This document shows, in pieces, positions 48,947 to 56,869 of a stretch of 64,000 nucleotides of DNA. Location of the stretch: positions 62,001-126,000 of the forward strand of contig CADADB010000006.1 of NCBI GenBank assembly GCA_902786595.1, read 5' to 3'. Every line of letters starts with the position of its first letter. Position 1 is the first letter of the stretch. This DNA is from an uncultured Bacteroidota bacterium (lineage in GTDB: Bacteria; Bacteroidota; Bacteroidia; Bacteroidales; WCHB1-69). Both the position numbers and the translations under genes were made by a program. Below the pieces are notes generated by a model. The model saw nothing but the letters and a program-made list of their open reading frames with translations. It was not told the origin of the DNA and ran no database searches.

Positions 48947-50092
48947 ATGGTTTTATACGACAGGATAATTCGACTTGAAGAAGAACTGGACATGAGTCTG
49001 TTTCTTTTTGGTGCACGTAAGACGGGTAAATCCACTTTATTGTGCAACACTTTTCCTCATGCCATATATATTGATTTACTTGATAATGAAGTACGTCGAT
49101 TGTATAAGGAGAGGCCGTCAAGATTGTATGAGCAACTTGCAGGAAAGCCGGAAGAGACATTGGTGATTATCGATGAGATCACGGAAGTGCCAGAACTGTT
49201 GAATGAGGTACATCGCTTGATATTCAAGTTTAACATCCTCTTTATTTTATGTGCCAGTAGTGCGAGAAAACTGAAACGAAAAGGTTATAACACTTTGGGG
49301 GGCAGGGCTTACCCTTGTTATTTGTATCCTTTGGTCAGCCGGGAAATTACGGATTTTGACCTTGAGCGTGCCGTAAATTACGGATTGATTCCGCAACACT
49401 ATACGGCCAAGAATCCTCAAAAGCACCTCGCCGCATACATTGATATTTATTTGCGGGAGGAGATTCGGGCCGAGTCGGTAGTGCGGAACTTGGATTCGTT
49501 CGAGCGTTTTTTGGAGGTTGCGGCGATGACTGACGGTGAGATTGTCAACTACAGCAATATCGCCAGTGATTGCCATGTCAAATCTGTTACCGTAAAAGAG
49601 TATTTCACCATTCTTCAGGACACTCTGATGGGCTATATGATTCCCGCATATCAGGATGCAGAGAAGCGGAAGACAGTTCAGGCGCCGAAATTCTACTATT
49701 TTGATGTGGGAGTAGCGAACTACTTGCTGCATCGGAAGAATCTTGTCCGTGGTACCGTTGAATTCGGTCATGCTTTTGAACACCTGGTGATGCAGGAGAT
49801 TCAAGCGTACATCGGTTATGAACGGAGGGAAAGCAAATTAACCTACTGGCACACTTATACCGGCCATGAGGTGGATGCCGTTATTGACCATAAGATTGCC
49901 ATAGAAATCAAGTCTGCGGATGATATCCAAAACCGGCATTTGAAGGGGCTACGGGCTTTCAGGGAAAATCACGATGGCTTCAGACTTGTTATAGTTTCTT
50001 TGGACCCGATGACTCGCAAGACCGAAGACGGTATCGAAATCATATACGTGCGCGACTTTTTTCGTAAGCTTTGGAATGGGGAATTATTCTGA
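48947..50092 (+). CDS. AAA+ ATPase with C-terminal DUF4143 domain
   Basis: 381 residues. Walker A FGARKTGKSTLL near residues 21-32, Walker B LVIIDEITEVPELL near 72-85 and sensor-like ILFILCASSARKLKRKG. The C-terminal half has the DUF4143 nuclease-like fold pattern: FYYFDVGVANYLLHR, EFGHAFEHLVMQEIQAY, YWHTYTGHEVDAVIDHKIAI EIKSA. The last of these resembles a PD-(D/E)xK site (E..D, EIK). Such proteins are widespread accessory ATPases of unknown function. It ends 8 bases before the convergent galK. No linked gene suggests a role. Confidence 0.88.
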   Translation: MVLYDRIIRLEEELDMSLFLFGARKTGKSTLLCNTFPHAIYIDLLDNEVRRLYKERPSRLYEQLAGKPEETLVIIDEITEVPELLNEVHRLIFKFNILFILCASSARKLKRKGYNTLGGRAYPCYLYPLVSREITDFDLERAVNYGLIPQHYTAKNPQKHLAAYIDIYLREEIRAESVVRNLDSFERFLEVAAMTDGEIVNYSNIASDCHVKSVTVKEYFTILQDTLMGYMIPAYQDAEKRKTVQAPKFYYFDVGVANYLLHRKNLVRGTVEFGHAFEHLVMQEIQAYIGYERRESKLTYWHTYTGHEVDAVIDHKIAIEIKSADDIQNRHLKGLRAFRENHDGFRLVIVSLDPMTRKTEDGIEIIYVRDFFRKLWNGELF

Positions 50093-50100
50093 CTAAACTA

Positions 50101-51210
50101 TTATCTCTCTCCCGCCCCGTCTCCAATCTCCGCCACATAGAAATCAGCCCTGAGGTGGAACTGTTGTTCGTAGGCATCTCCAACTTCCCGCACAAACGCA
50201 TCCACCTGATTTTCCGCAATCAGCGTGACGGTGCAGCCGCCGAAGCCCGCGCCGGTCATGCGGCTGCCGAGCACGCCGGGGGACTGCTGCGCCCGTTCGG
50301 CTAAGAAGTCCAGTTCGGGACAGGTGACCTCGTAGTCGTCGCGCAGGGTGGCGTGCGAAGCGCTCATCAGCTGCCCGAAACGGACCATGTCGCCGGCCTT
50401 GAGCGCGGTGACGGCCTCGCGCACGTTCTCGTTCTCGCGCACCGCGTGCCGGGCGCGCTTGAGTACGTTGCCCTCAAGATATGGCGCAACCGTATTAAAC
50501 TGATCCATCGTGAGTTGGCAGAGACAATCGACCGGTCGGTGCGCACGGATAAGCTCCAACGCCTGCTGGCATTCGCTGCGTCGCTGGTTGTAGGCCGAAT
50601 CCACGAGTCCGCGTTTCTTGTTGGTATTGGCGATGACGAACTTCAGCCCGTGCATCTCCAACGGCACATGCTCGTACTCCAACGTATTGCAGTCCAACGC
50701 GATAGCACAATCCTTCTTCCCGAATCCCGAGGCGAACTGGTCCATGATGCCGCAGTTCATCCCCACGAAGTCGTTTTCCGCATGCTGGGCCAACTGCACG
50801 AGCTCTAACATCGTGAACGGTTCTCCGCAAAGCGCGTTGATGGCAACGGTTGTCACCATCTCAATGGAAGCCGACGACGAAAGCGCCGCCCCGATGGGCA
50901 GGTCGCCACGGTAGTGGAACTGGAGACCGCTCACGGGAAATCCCCTGTCGGTGAACTCCTTGACCACGCCGAGCGGGTAATCCACCCAGCTGTTCCGCTT
51001 CTGCGACAGTTCCTCCTTGCGAATCAGGAACTCCGCCGGATCGTTTTCGGAGATGAAACAGCAAAGATTCGCATCATCGTACTGTTTCACAGTGAGATAC
51101 GTACCCATATTGAGCGCGGCGGGGAAGACAAGTCCGCCGTTGTAGTCGGTGTGGTCGCCGATGAGGTTCACGCGCCCCGGGGCGAAAAAGTGGCGTTTTT
51201 CTTGCTGCAT
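50101..51210 (-). CDS. galK: Galactokinase
   Basis: 369 residues, GHMP kinase family. The N-terminal galactokinase signature FFAPGRVNLIGDHTDYNGGL, the ATP loop PIGAALSSSASIEMVT, the catalytic-Asp region NCGIMDQFASGFG, and motif 3 VLGSRMTGAGFGGCTVTL are all present. It phosphorylates galactose at C1. The promoter is TACCTTTG at 51231-51238. Upstream on the same strand is a small membrane protein gene whose degraded copy sits before the galactose symporter. galT and galE are not in the window. Confidence 0.97.
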   Translation of the reverse strand: MQQEKRHFFAPGRVNLIGDHTDYNGGLVFPAALNMGTYLTVKQYDDANLCCFISENDPAEFLIRKEELSQKRNSWVDYPLGVVKEFTDRGFPVSGLQFHYRGDLPIGAALSSSASIEMVTTVAINALCGEPFTMLELVQLAQHAENDFVGMNCGIMDQFASGFGKKDCAIALDCNTLEYEHVPLEMHGLKFVIANTNKKRGLVDSAYNQRRSECQQALELIRAHRPVDCLCQLTMDQFNTVAPYLEGNVLKRARHAVRENENVREAVTALKAGDMVRFGQLMSASHATLRDDYEVTCPELDFLAERAQQSPGVLGSRMTGAGFGGCTVTLIAENQVDAFVREVGDAYEQQFHLRADFYVAEIGDGAGER

Positions 51211-51230
51211 AGTCGGAGGTTTTCAGGGGG

Positions 51231-51238
51231 CAAAGGTA
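51231..51238 (-). promoter_or_regulatory. Promoter -7 box of galK (TACCTTTG)
   Basis: TAnnTTTG followed by CCCCC on the minus strand, 21 bases before the ATG. Confidence 0.78.
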
Positions 51239-51261
51239 CGAATTTTTCAGGCAAGAAGATA

Positions 51262-51573
51262 TTACCGCTTGGCGATACGGCGGACAGGAATGCCTATAAC
51301 TAAGAGAACCACAACAACACTGAGCATCTGCAAAAAGAACAGGGCCGCTCCGCTGGTGATATACTGCGATAGCCATTTCTCCGTTAATTCTATGATAGGC
51401 ACCGCTATAAGACCGATAGAGAGACCGCCCATGATTTCTGTGAGGTATGCTTTTTTGCGGACCTCTTTTTCTTCTTTCTGAAGTTTATCATTGCGGACTT
51501 CGACATAGACAGAATAGGCATAGCCCACAAATCCTATCAACAGCAGGACGATGTAAACAACTGTTTTCCACAT
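51262..51573 (-). CDS. Small two-helix membrane protein of unknown function
   Basis: 103 residues. An N-terminal helix (VVYIVLLLIGFVGYAYSVYV), a charged segment (RNDKLQKEEKEVRKKAY), a middle hydrophobic stretch (IMGGLSIGLIAVPII), a C-terminal helix (FFLQMLSVVVVLLVIGIPV) and a basic end RRIAKR. No family recognised. It lies 51 bases upstream of galK on the same strand. A decayed 3' copy is at 45968-46063 before the symporter gene, so it has been duplicated in this genome. Promoter box TATATTTG at 51603-51610. Confidence 0.7.
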   Translation of the reverse strand: MWKTVVYIVLLLIGFVGYAYSVYVEVRNDKLQKEEKEVRKKAYLTEIMGGLSIGLIAVPIIELTEKWLSQYITSGAALFFLQMLSVVVVLLVIGIPVRRIAKR

Positions 51574-51602
51574 AATGATTGATTTTAATGTATTTTCGAC
51601 GG

Positions 51603-51610
51603 CAAATATA
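51603..51610 (-). promoter_or_regulatory. Promoter -7 box of the small membrane protein gene (TATATTTG)
   Basis: TAnnTTTG on the minus strand followed by CCGTC, about 30 bases before the ATG. The rest of the 207-base divergent gap is AT-rich without other recognised signals. Confidence 0.65.
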
Positions 51611-51780
51611 CATTTTTATCTACGAGTATTTATTGGTTTGCCGTTGTTCTTCTTTGGATTTTTTCAAAAACAGCTCAATTATTTCTTTGGATATTTTTTT
51701 TATTTTCGCGGCGTATTCGTTTGAACAACGAATCAACCAAAGACAATTAAGAATTGTAATCGATTAAAAATCAATTTATT

Positions 51781-52251
51781 ATGAAAAAATATAGTGTGTT
51801 ATTATTGATGGCATGTTTCATTTTGGTGTGCGTTTCATGCCATCGCGAAGAGGCAACTTCCACAGGTGTATATGGAACTGTGACAGAACGGGTAGGCAAT
51901 TGGATGCCTATGGTGGGAGGAAATGACCCCTCGGCACAAGAATATCCGATAGAATGCGAAGTAGCCATTTTCGACTCTATCAAAATATACGATTTACATG
52001 ATTTATACCCTGACCGGATTGCTATTTCGGATGTCAATATCCACGAGGTGGCACGCACTTCCACTACTGGCGACGGACATTTTAAAATAATGATTCCCGC
52101 CGGAAAATACAGTATTGCTTTAGTGGACGGGGACTCCCTCATTATGAGAAGTTTAAGATCCTTCGAAGGGAACGGATGGATGGAGAAGGTTGTAGTGGTT
52201 GAGGGAAAGATGACCAAACATGATGTTTTAGTTGACTACGCCGCATATTAG
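51781..52251 (+). CDS. Small lipoprotein of unknown function
   Basis: 156 residues with a lipobox ending VCVSC at about residue 20. The mature part has a beta-sandwich look with TGDGHFKIMIPAGKYSIALVD, a pattern seen in carboxypeptidase-regulatory-like or transthyretin-like domains, where a 'G.F.I.IPAG.Y.I' strand pair is common. The GVYGTVTERVGNWMP start is consistent with that. Not assigned to a named family. It is alone between divergent and downstream genes. Confidence 0.65.
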   Translation: MKKYSVLLLMACFILVCVSCHREEATSTGVYGTVTERVGNWMPMVGGNDPSAQEYPIECEVAIFDSIKIYDLHDLYPDRIAISDVNIHEVARTSTTGDGHFKIMIPAGKYSIALVDGDSLIMRSLRSFEGNGWMEKVVVVEGKMTKHDVLVDYAAY

Positions 52252-52411
52252 AATGCAATTGTCATTTAGTTGATGTTCCTGCGGAAGTCTGCGCGTTATG
52301 CGGGAGGACAAATGCAATCATTTCTCATTAATATGACGCAGAAATCCCAAAGGGTTGCGCAATGTTGAAAAATATTTTTTACTCATATTCTCGTATCTCA
52401 TTTATTTTTAG

Positions 52412-52419
52412 TATTTTTG
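52412..52419 (+). promoter_or_regulatory. Promoter -7 box of the AbiEi-like operon (TATTTTTG)
   Basis: TAnnTTTG followed by CCGCG; the first gene starts 80 bases downstream, leaving a leader that holds the inverted repeats. The part of the 247-base gap before the promoter shows no gene or hairpin of note. Confidence 0.75.
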
Positions 52420-52428
52420 CCGCGTTTT

Positions 52429-52484
52429 TGTTCAAAAACAGGAGCATGTTCAAAAAAATTGAACATTGTATAGAAAATGAACAA
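52429..52484 (+). promoter_or_regulatory. Candidate operator: repeated TGTTCAA half-sites around a perfect inverted repeat
   Basis: ATGTTCAA and its complement TTGAACAT flank a five-A spacer at 52446-52466. A further TGTTCAA half-site is at 52429-52435 and a looser inverse TGAACAA near 52479. All lie just downstream of the -7 box in the leader of the AbiEi-like gene. AbiEi-type antitoxins repress their own operon by binding inverted repeats, so this is a likely autoregulatory site. Confidence 0.55.
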
Positions 52485-52498
52485 GGACAAAAGATATT

Positions 52499-53074
52499 AT
52501 GCAAAAGACAGAGTTATTAGTCACCTTTTTTCTCTTGCAATCGAAAGAGAATGTGAACAGGACGATACGGAAAATCGCTGCTGAGACAGGCGTCTCGGTG
52601 GGGTCTGTACATAGTGTGCTCAACAAATTGACAGAGCAAGGATATATCGTAGAATCCGGCGACCGCCGCCTCTTGCGCAAACGGACAAATCTGATTGAAC
52701 GTTGGGCACACGGATATGCCGATGGGGTGAAGAACAAGTTGTTAATCAACCGTTTCACCTTTCTGACCCCGCAAGTCAGGGAACAATGGCAGGATATCGT
52801 GCTGCCTTCTAACTGTCATTGGGGAGGGGAGCCTGCCGCCGCGTTGTTAGATGCTTACATACAGCCCGGAGAATGGGAAGTCTATGTGCCTGACAATGCC
52901 AATGCTTTGATTACAACAGGGAGGATGATTCCCGCTCCTCAAGGTGAAATTTTTGTTTACAAACGGTTTTGGTCGGGCGATGAGATGCCGCTGTTGGTAG
53001 TCTATGCCGACCTGCTGGCAACTGAGGATGACCGTTGTCGTGAGGCCGCCGATCGTTTAAAACCACAAATATAA
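52499..53074 (+). CDS. AbiEi-like winged-helix antitoxin/regulator
   Basis: 191 residues. Residues about 1-60 form a winged HTH (NVNRTIRKIAAETGVSVGSV, HSVLNKLTEQGYI) followed by an RRLLRKRTNLIERWAHGYAD linker. A C-terminal beta-rich domain follows (HWGGEPAAALLDAYIQPGEW, FWSGDEMPLLVVYADLL) like the type IV antitoxin AbiEi/COG4861 family. It ends 2 bases before a nucleotidyltransferase gene, the usual order for this two-gene system. It is expected to repress the operon and counter the partner enzyme. Confidence 0.8.
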   Translation: MQKTELLVTFFLLQSKENVNRTIRKIAAETGVSVGSVHSVLNKLTEQGYIVESGDRRLLRKRTNLIERWAHGYADGVKNKLLINRFTFLTPQVREQWQDIVLPSNCHWGGEPAAALLDAYIQPGEWEVYVPDNANALITTGRMIPAPQGEIFVYKRFWSGDEMPLLVVYADLLATEDDRCREAADRLKPQI

Positions 53075-53076
53075 CC

Positions 53077-53931
53077 ATGGAATATCATATTCGTAAAACG
53101 GATTTGCAGAATGTGCTGCTTGTGGATACGTTGCAAGCGTTGGCCAAATGTTACGTAACGATGGGAATGGAATTATATGTAGTGGGCGCAACGGCACGTG
53201 ACATTGCCATGCATTTGCTTGGCGCAGGTGGTTCTACACGTCGTACACTGGACTTGGATGTGTCTGTGGCCTTGGAAAATTGGGAGCAGTATAGCCACTT
53301 GACAGCCCTTCTCTTGCAACATGATTTTTTGAAATTTCCTGAAAAACAACGTTTTAAGTATATAGGAAAACATCCATACGAATATGAAGTGGATATTGTT
53401 CCTTTTGGAGCAATCGCCAAACATGATCAGGTGGCATGGCCTCCGGATGGGTCACCGGTGATGTCTGTTCGTTGTTTTGAAGATGTGATGAGAACTGCTG
53501 ATACAGTTCATGTTGACGACCTGTTTTCTTTCCGTATAGCCTCCTTGAGCGGTCAGTTCCTGATCAAACTCGACACATGGTTCGATCGTCATAACTTGAC
53601 AAAAAGAGATGCGGTAGATATGGTCTTTTTTCTGCAGAATGTGTATGTGGTGTACGCACTGACTCGAACGGAACTTCCACCCGAAATTGATGTGGATGCC
53701 AACCAATTTGACGTGGTGGTGGCAGGGGCGGAATGGATAGCCTCCGACCTGAAACAGATGCTCACTACGGAACACCGGCATTTTTACGCGAACCAATTAC
53801 AAGAGGAGGTGAACAAGGGTGAAGAAAGTGCATTGCTGAACGACTTCCTTGACATGTCAAGCGCCAAATACTACGACCTGTTCCGCCGCGCCCTGCAGCG
53901 CATGTCCGAAATATTAAAACATTCTTTGTAG
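53077..53931 (+). CDS. Nucleotidyltransferase, AbiEii/COG4914-like toxin candidate
   Basis: 284 residues. Polymerase-beta-type nucleotidyltransferase signs: LYVVGATARDIAMHLLG near residue 30 (G..RD), TLDLDVSVALENW near 58-70 with the DxD metal pair, and a third acidic strand YEVDIVPFG near 104. A helical C-terminal domain follows. Paired with an AbiEi-like regulator 2 bases upstream, it fits the type IV toxin-antitoxin or phage-defence arrangement in which the enzyme modifies tRNA or another nucleic acid. The target is not known for this subfamily. Confidence 0.8.
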   Translation: MEYHIRKTDLQNVLLVDTLQALAKCYVTMGMELYVVGATARDIAMHLLGAGGSTRRTLDLDVSVALENWEQYSHLTALLLQHDFLKFPEKQRFKYIGKHPYEYEVDIVPFGAIAKHDQVAWPPDGSPVMSVRCFEDVMRTADTVHVDDLFSFRIASLSGQFLIKLDTWFDRHNLTKRDAVDMVFFLQNVYVVYALTRTELPPEIDVDANQFDVVVAGAEWIASDLKQMLTTEHRHFYANQLQEEVNKGEESALLNDFLDMSSAKYYDLFRRALQRMSEILKHSL

Positions 53932-53974
53932 TTTTTCCATACCTCCTGCGTCTAACCTGTGTAATTCTAAACCA

Positions 53975-54466
53975 ATGACGAAGAAAGAAACGGATTTTGA
54001 ACGAATGGTCCGGGAGCACAAAAGCACCGTCTATACGGTCTGCTACATGTTCTCCAAGGACGCCGACGAGGTCAATGACCTGTTCCAGGAAGTCCTCATC
54101 AACCTCTGGAAAGGCTTCGACAGTTTCAGGGGCGAGTCGAAGGTGGACACCTGGGTCTGGCGTGTCGCCCTCAATACCTGCATCTCCGACGACCGCAAGA
54201 AAAAGCGGCGAGGCGAGCGTGTGCCCCTCGAAATGGCCGCCGACCTCTACACCGACACCGACGAGGACACCAAGCAGATCCGCCAGCTTTATGCGCGCAT
54301 CAACAAGCTGGGCATCATGGACCGCGCCCTCGTCCTGCTCTGGCTGGAGAACCTCAGCTACGAGGAGATCGGAGCTATCGCCGGCATTTCCGCCAAAAAC
54401 GTTTCCGTGAAGTTGGTTAGAATCAAACAACAGTTAATGAAAATGTCTGACAATCAAGAATGTTAG
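53975..54466 (+). CDS. ECF-family RNA polymerase sigma factor
   Basis: 163 residues. Region 2: YTVCYMFSKDADEVNDLFQE, then VLINLWKGFDSFRG and VDTWVWRVALNTCISDDRKK. Region 4: LVLLWLENLSYEEIGAIAGI, then SAKNVSVKLVRIKQQL. It directs transcription of a specific regulon in response to an unknown signal. The gene runs into the next one (ATG of a possible start overlaps its stop by 7 bases), so the next product may be its partner. No TAnnTTTG box is visible in the 43-base gap before it, so it may be read from the AbiEi-like operon or from an autoregulated ECF promoter. Confidence 0.93.
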   Translation: MTKKETDFERMVREHKSTVYTVCYMFSKDADEVNDLFQEVLINLWKGFDSFRGESKVDTWVWRVALNTCISDDRKKKRRGERVPLEMAADLYTDTDEDTKQIRQLYARINKLGIMDRALVLLWLENLSYEEIGAIAGISAKNVSVKLVRIKQQLMKMSDNQEC

Positions 54467-54468
54467 TT

Positions 54469-55071
54469 ATGGAAAACAATGAAATAAACAACAGCGAATT
54501 GGAAACCATGCGTGCGCAAATCGCACTGCTGAAGGACAAATTAGACAAGGAGACCATCGTTTCCGACAAGCTTCTTCGCGACACGATGCGGCACAAAGCC
54601 CGTAACATCAATGCCAACGCCTGGATTAGCGTGGCAGCCTCTATCTTCGTGATATTCTGGGCATTGTTCTATCTTCCGGGCGAAGGGTTCAGCTGGTGGT
54701 TCTCCGGTGCCACCATCTTGATGATGCTTGTGTGCGACTTCTTTACTTGGAAGTATCATAAGGATGTGAATGACAAAACGATGAGTGGCGACCTGCTTAC
54801 CGTTGCCAAAGTGATGAAACAGCTGCGCGACAACTACAAAAAATGGTTGAAATATAGCATTGTTTTGATTGCCGTTTGGTTTACATGGCTTTCCATAGAA
54901 TTCTGTATCCGGCTGAAAGATTGGAGATTAGCTGTCATCATGATTATTGCATTGCTCATCGGCTTGGCCATCGGTGCCTTCATCGGACTGAAGATGCACA
55001 ATTCGGTGATCCGCAACGCGGAGGAAATCATCAGTCAGATTGAGGAGAACAAAGAAAATGACGAGGAATAG
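54469..55071 (+). CDS. Membrane protein coupled to the ECF sigma factor (possible anti-sigma)
   Basis: 200 residues from the ATG 3 bases after the sigma stop; an upstream ATG at 54460 would overlap the sigma gene. An N-terminal coiled coil (SELETMRAQIALLKDKLDKE), then two helices (NANAWISVAASIFVIFWALF and WFSGATILMMLVCDFFTW), a cytoplasmic stretch and two more helices (YSIVLIAVWFTWLSIEFCI and AVIMIIALLIGLAIGAFIG), and an acidic tail. The gene position suggests it controls the sigma factor. The four-helix form differs from FecR-type anti-sigma factors, so the role is inferred. Confidence 0.65.
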   Translation: MENNEINNSELETMRAQIALLKDKLDKETIVSDKLLRDTMRHKARNINANAWISVAASIFVIFWALFYLPGEGFSWWFSGATILMMLVCDFFTWKYHKDVNDKTMSGDLLTVAKVMKQLRDNYKKWLKYSIVLIAVWFTWLSIEFCIRLKDWRLAVIMIIALLIGLAIGAFIGLKMHNSVIRNAEEIISQIEENKENDEE

Positions 55072-55104
55072 GCCAAAAGCTAATAGCTAATAGCCAAAAG
55101 CCAT
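55070..55104. repeat. Heptad array, 5 units (TAGCTAA/AAGCTAA)
   Basis: AGGCCAA, AAGCTAA, TAGCTAA, TAGCCAA, AAGCCAT. It overlaps the stop codon of the sigma-partner gene. Reverse-complemented it reads TTGGCTA/TTAGCTA, the GGCTATT family again. Confidence 0.85.
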
Positions 55105-55134
55105 TTTAGATGAACATTGTATCAGAATAAAATG

Positions 55135-55142
55135 TACTTTTG
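55135..55142 (+). promoter_or_regulatory. Promoter -7 box of the DUF937 gene (TACTTTTG)
   Basis: TAnnTTTG followed by CCC, 35 bases before the ATG. Confidence 0.72.
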
Positions 55143-55177
55143 CCCTCGTATAATTAAAACTTAAAAAATTAATCATT

Positions 55178-55675
55178 ATGGATCTAAACAGTATCATTTC
55201 CTCGCTCACGGGCAACAACCTCATCGGAGAAATTGCCAAAAAGTTCAACATTGACCCTAACAAAATCATTGAAGTTATCAAGGCCGCTATCCCTAAATTC
55301 CTCGGTTCCATGCATCAAAACGCATCAACAGCGGCGGGAGCTGCAGCGTTAACCCAAGCCCTTGGCAACCACGCTGGTCAGGGATTTGGAATCAACCTTG
55401 AAGATGGACAGAAGATTCTCTCCAAGATTTTCGGTGGCAATCTGGGTTCCGTGATTTCCTCTTTGGGCAAGCAAACGAGCACCCCTAACGATCAGGTTAA
55501 CAACATTTTGGCTTCCATTGCCCCGAACCTCCTTTCCGTTTTGGGCAAAGGTGCTGGCACGGGCAACATCGGCAACATCCTCGGTGGACTGTTGGGCGGT
55601 AGCGCCAGCGCGAATTCCGGTTCCAGCGCAGGCAAAGTCCTCGGCGGCCTACTGGGAAAGATTTTCAAGAAGTAA
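55178..55675 (+). CDS. DUF937 family protein
   Basis: 165 residues, no signal peptide. N-terminal helical domain (MDLNSIISSLTGNNLIGEIA, IIEVIKAAIPKFLGSM), then a Gly/Ser/Leu-rich C-terminal half with GNIGNILGGLLGGSASANSG and a basic end GLLGKIFKK, characteristic of DUF937/YidB-like proteins. It is predicted to be cytosolic; function is unknown. Its stop codon is followed at once by a heptad array and then a bidirectional terminator and palindrome. Confidence 0.85.
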   Translation: MDLNSIISSLTGNNLIGEIAKKFNIDPNKIIEVIKAAIPKFLGSMHQNASTAAGAAALTQALGNHAGQGFGINLEDGQKILSKIFGGNLGSVISSLGKQTSTPNDQVNNILASIAPNLLSVLGKGAGTGNIGNILGGLLGGSASANSGSSAGKVLGGLLGKIFKK

Positions 55676-55717
55676 GACTTGAGACTTAAGACTTAGGACT
55701 TAGGACTTAAGACTTTT
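55676..55717. repeat. Heptad array, 6 units (GACTTAG/GACTTAA)
   Basis: Six contiguous units beginning at the base after the DUF937 stop codon: GACTTGA, GACTTAA, two GACTTAG, GACTTAA, GACTTTT. The same unit family as the 13-unit array before serS. Confidence 0.93.
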
Positions 55718-55742
55718 GGGGCATTCCGCTCCAAACAGCTAC

Positions 55743-55777
55743 AAAAAACACCGTCATCTCACTTGGCGGTGTTTTTT
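55743..55777. terminator. Bidirectional terminator between the DUF937 gene and galM
   Basis: AAAAAACACCG pairs with CGGTGTTTTTT (11 base pairs, 13-base loop). A and T runs on either side let it work in both directions for the two convergent genes. It partly touches the palindrome that follows. Confidence 0.88.
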
Positions 55778-55808
55778 TGTAGAGACGTTTCATGAAACGT
55801 CTCTACAA
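55777..55808. repeat. Perfect 32-base palindrome, copy 1 of 3
   Basis: Arms TTGTAGAGACGTTTCA and its exact complement meet without a spacer. The right arm supplies the last codon and the TAG stop of galM on the minus strand. Related copies are at 61419-61446 and 62063-62092. Confidence 0.95.
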
Positions 55809-56861
55809 TGTCATAAACCGAAACATTGTTCTACTGCGGTAAGTCTCCCCCGGCCGCAAAAATGCATCCGACTCCGGCCATTTCTGGTTCGGCGAATCTG
55901 GGAATTTCTGCGTTTCGAGGCAGACGGCGGCACGCTGCTGATAGACGTTCCCGTACTTGCCTGTCATCGTGCCGTTGAGGAAGTTGCCGGTATAGACCTG
56001 CATTCCCGGTTCGGTGGTGTAAACCTCTAAGGCAATGCCCGTTACGGGACTCTCCAAGCGGGCGCATGGACGGGCATCGTCGCCTTTCGTGTTCAGCACC
56101 CAGTTGTGGTCGTAGCCGCGTCCGATGCGCAGCTGTCCGAAATCGGCGGCGATGTCGCGGCCAATCGGCTTGGGCTGCCGGAAATTCATCGGCGTGCCCT
56201 CCACGGAAGCCAACTCGCCCGTGGGGATGAAGGTTTCGCCAATCGGGGTGTAGCGGTCGGCGTCGATGGTCAGCAGATGGTTGAGGATGTCGGTAGAAGC
56301 GTCGCCGTTGAGGTTGAAGTAGCTGTGGTTGGTCATGTTGATGACCGTCGGCTCGTCCGTAACCGCCTCATACTGAATATCCAGTGCATTGTCGTCCGTC
56401 AGCATGTAGGTGACGCGGGCGCACACGTTGCCCGGGAACCCGCTGTCACCGTCCTCACTGACCAAGCTCAGCACCAGCCGGTTGTCGCCCATTTCCTCAA
56501 CATTGAAGATGCGGTACTGCCAGCCGTCCGGACCGCCGTGCAGACAGTTCTTGCCATCGTTCTGCGGCAGCTGGTACGTTTTCCCGTCAATCGTTATCTG
56601 ACCGTTATTCAGCCGGTTGGCGTACCGTCCGATGGCTGCCCCGAAGTCGGAGCGGTGGTTTTCGGGAAGGTAGTCTTCCACGTTTTCGAATCCGAGCACG
56701 ACATCGCGCAGGATACCGTTTCTGTCGGGCACCAGCAGCGATACGACGCGTCCACCGAGGTTGGTGATGGTGGCCCGGAGGCCGTGGGCGTTTTTCAGTG
56801 TGAAAAGGTTGATGGTGCGGCCGTCGAGCTCGTTCGGGTCTGATTTGGGGGTTGTCAGCAT
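55803..56861 (-). CDS. galM: Aldose 1-epimerase (galactose mutarotase)
   Basis: 352 residues. Motifs: NLGGRVVSLLVPDRNG, GAAIGRYANRL, KNCLHGGPDGWQ (catalytic His of the family HGG), MTNHSYFNLNG (second His), RGYDHNWVLN and VCLETQKFPDSPN (catalytic Glu). It interconverts alpha and beta anomers so that galactose released from glycosides can be used by GalK. It starts 8 bases after the upstream membrane gene. The final Leu codon and stop are part of the 32-base palindrome. Confidence 0.96.
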   Translation of the reverse strand: MLTTPKSDPNELDGRTINLFTLKNAHGLRATITNLGGRVVSLLVPDRNGILRDVVLGFENVEDYLPENHRSDFGAAIGRYANRLNNGQITIDGKTYQLPQNDGKNCLHGGPDGWQYRIFNVEEMGDNRLVLSLVSEDGDSGFPGNVCARVTYMLTDDNALDIQYEAVTDEPTVINMTNHSYFNLNGDASTDILNHLLTIDADRYTPIGETFIPTGELASVEGTPMNFRQPKPIGRDIAADFGQLRIGRGYDHNWVLNTKGDDARPCARLESPVTGIALEVYTTEPGMQVYTGNFLNGTMTGKYGNVYQQRAAVCLETQKFPDSPNQKWPESDAFLRPGETYRSRTMFRFMTL

Positions 56862-56869
56862 AAAAGTTC

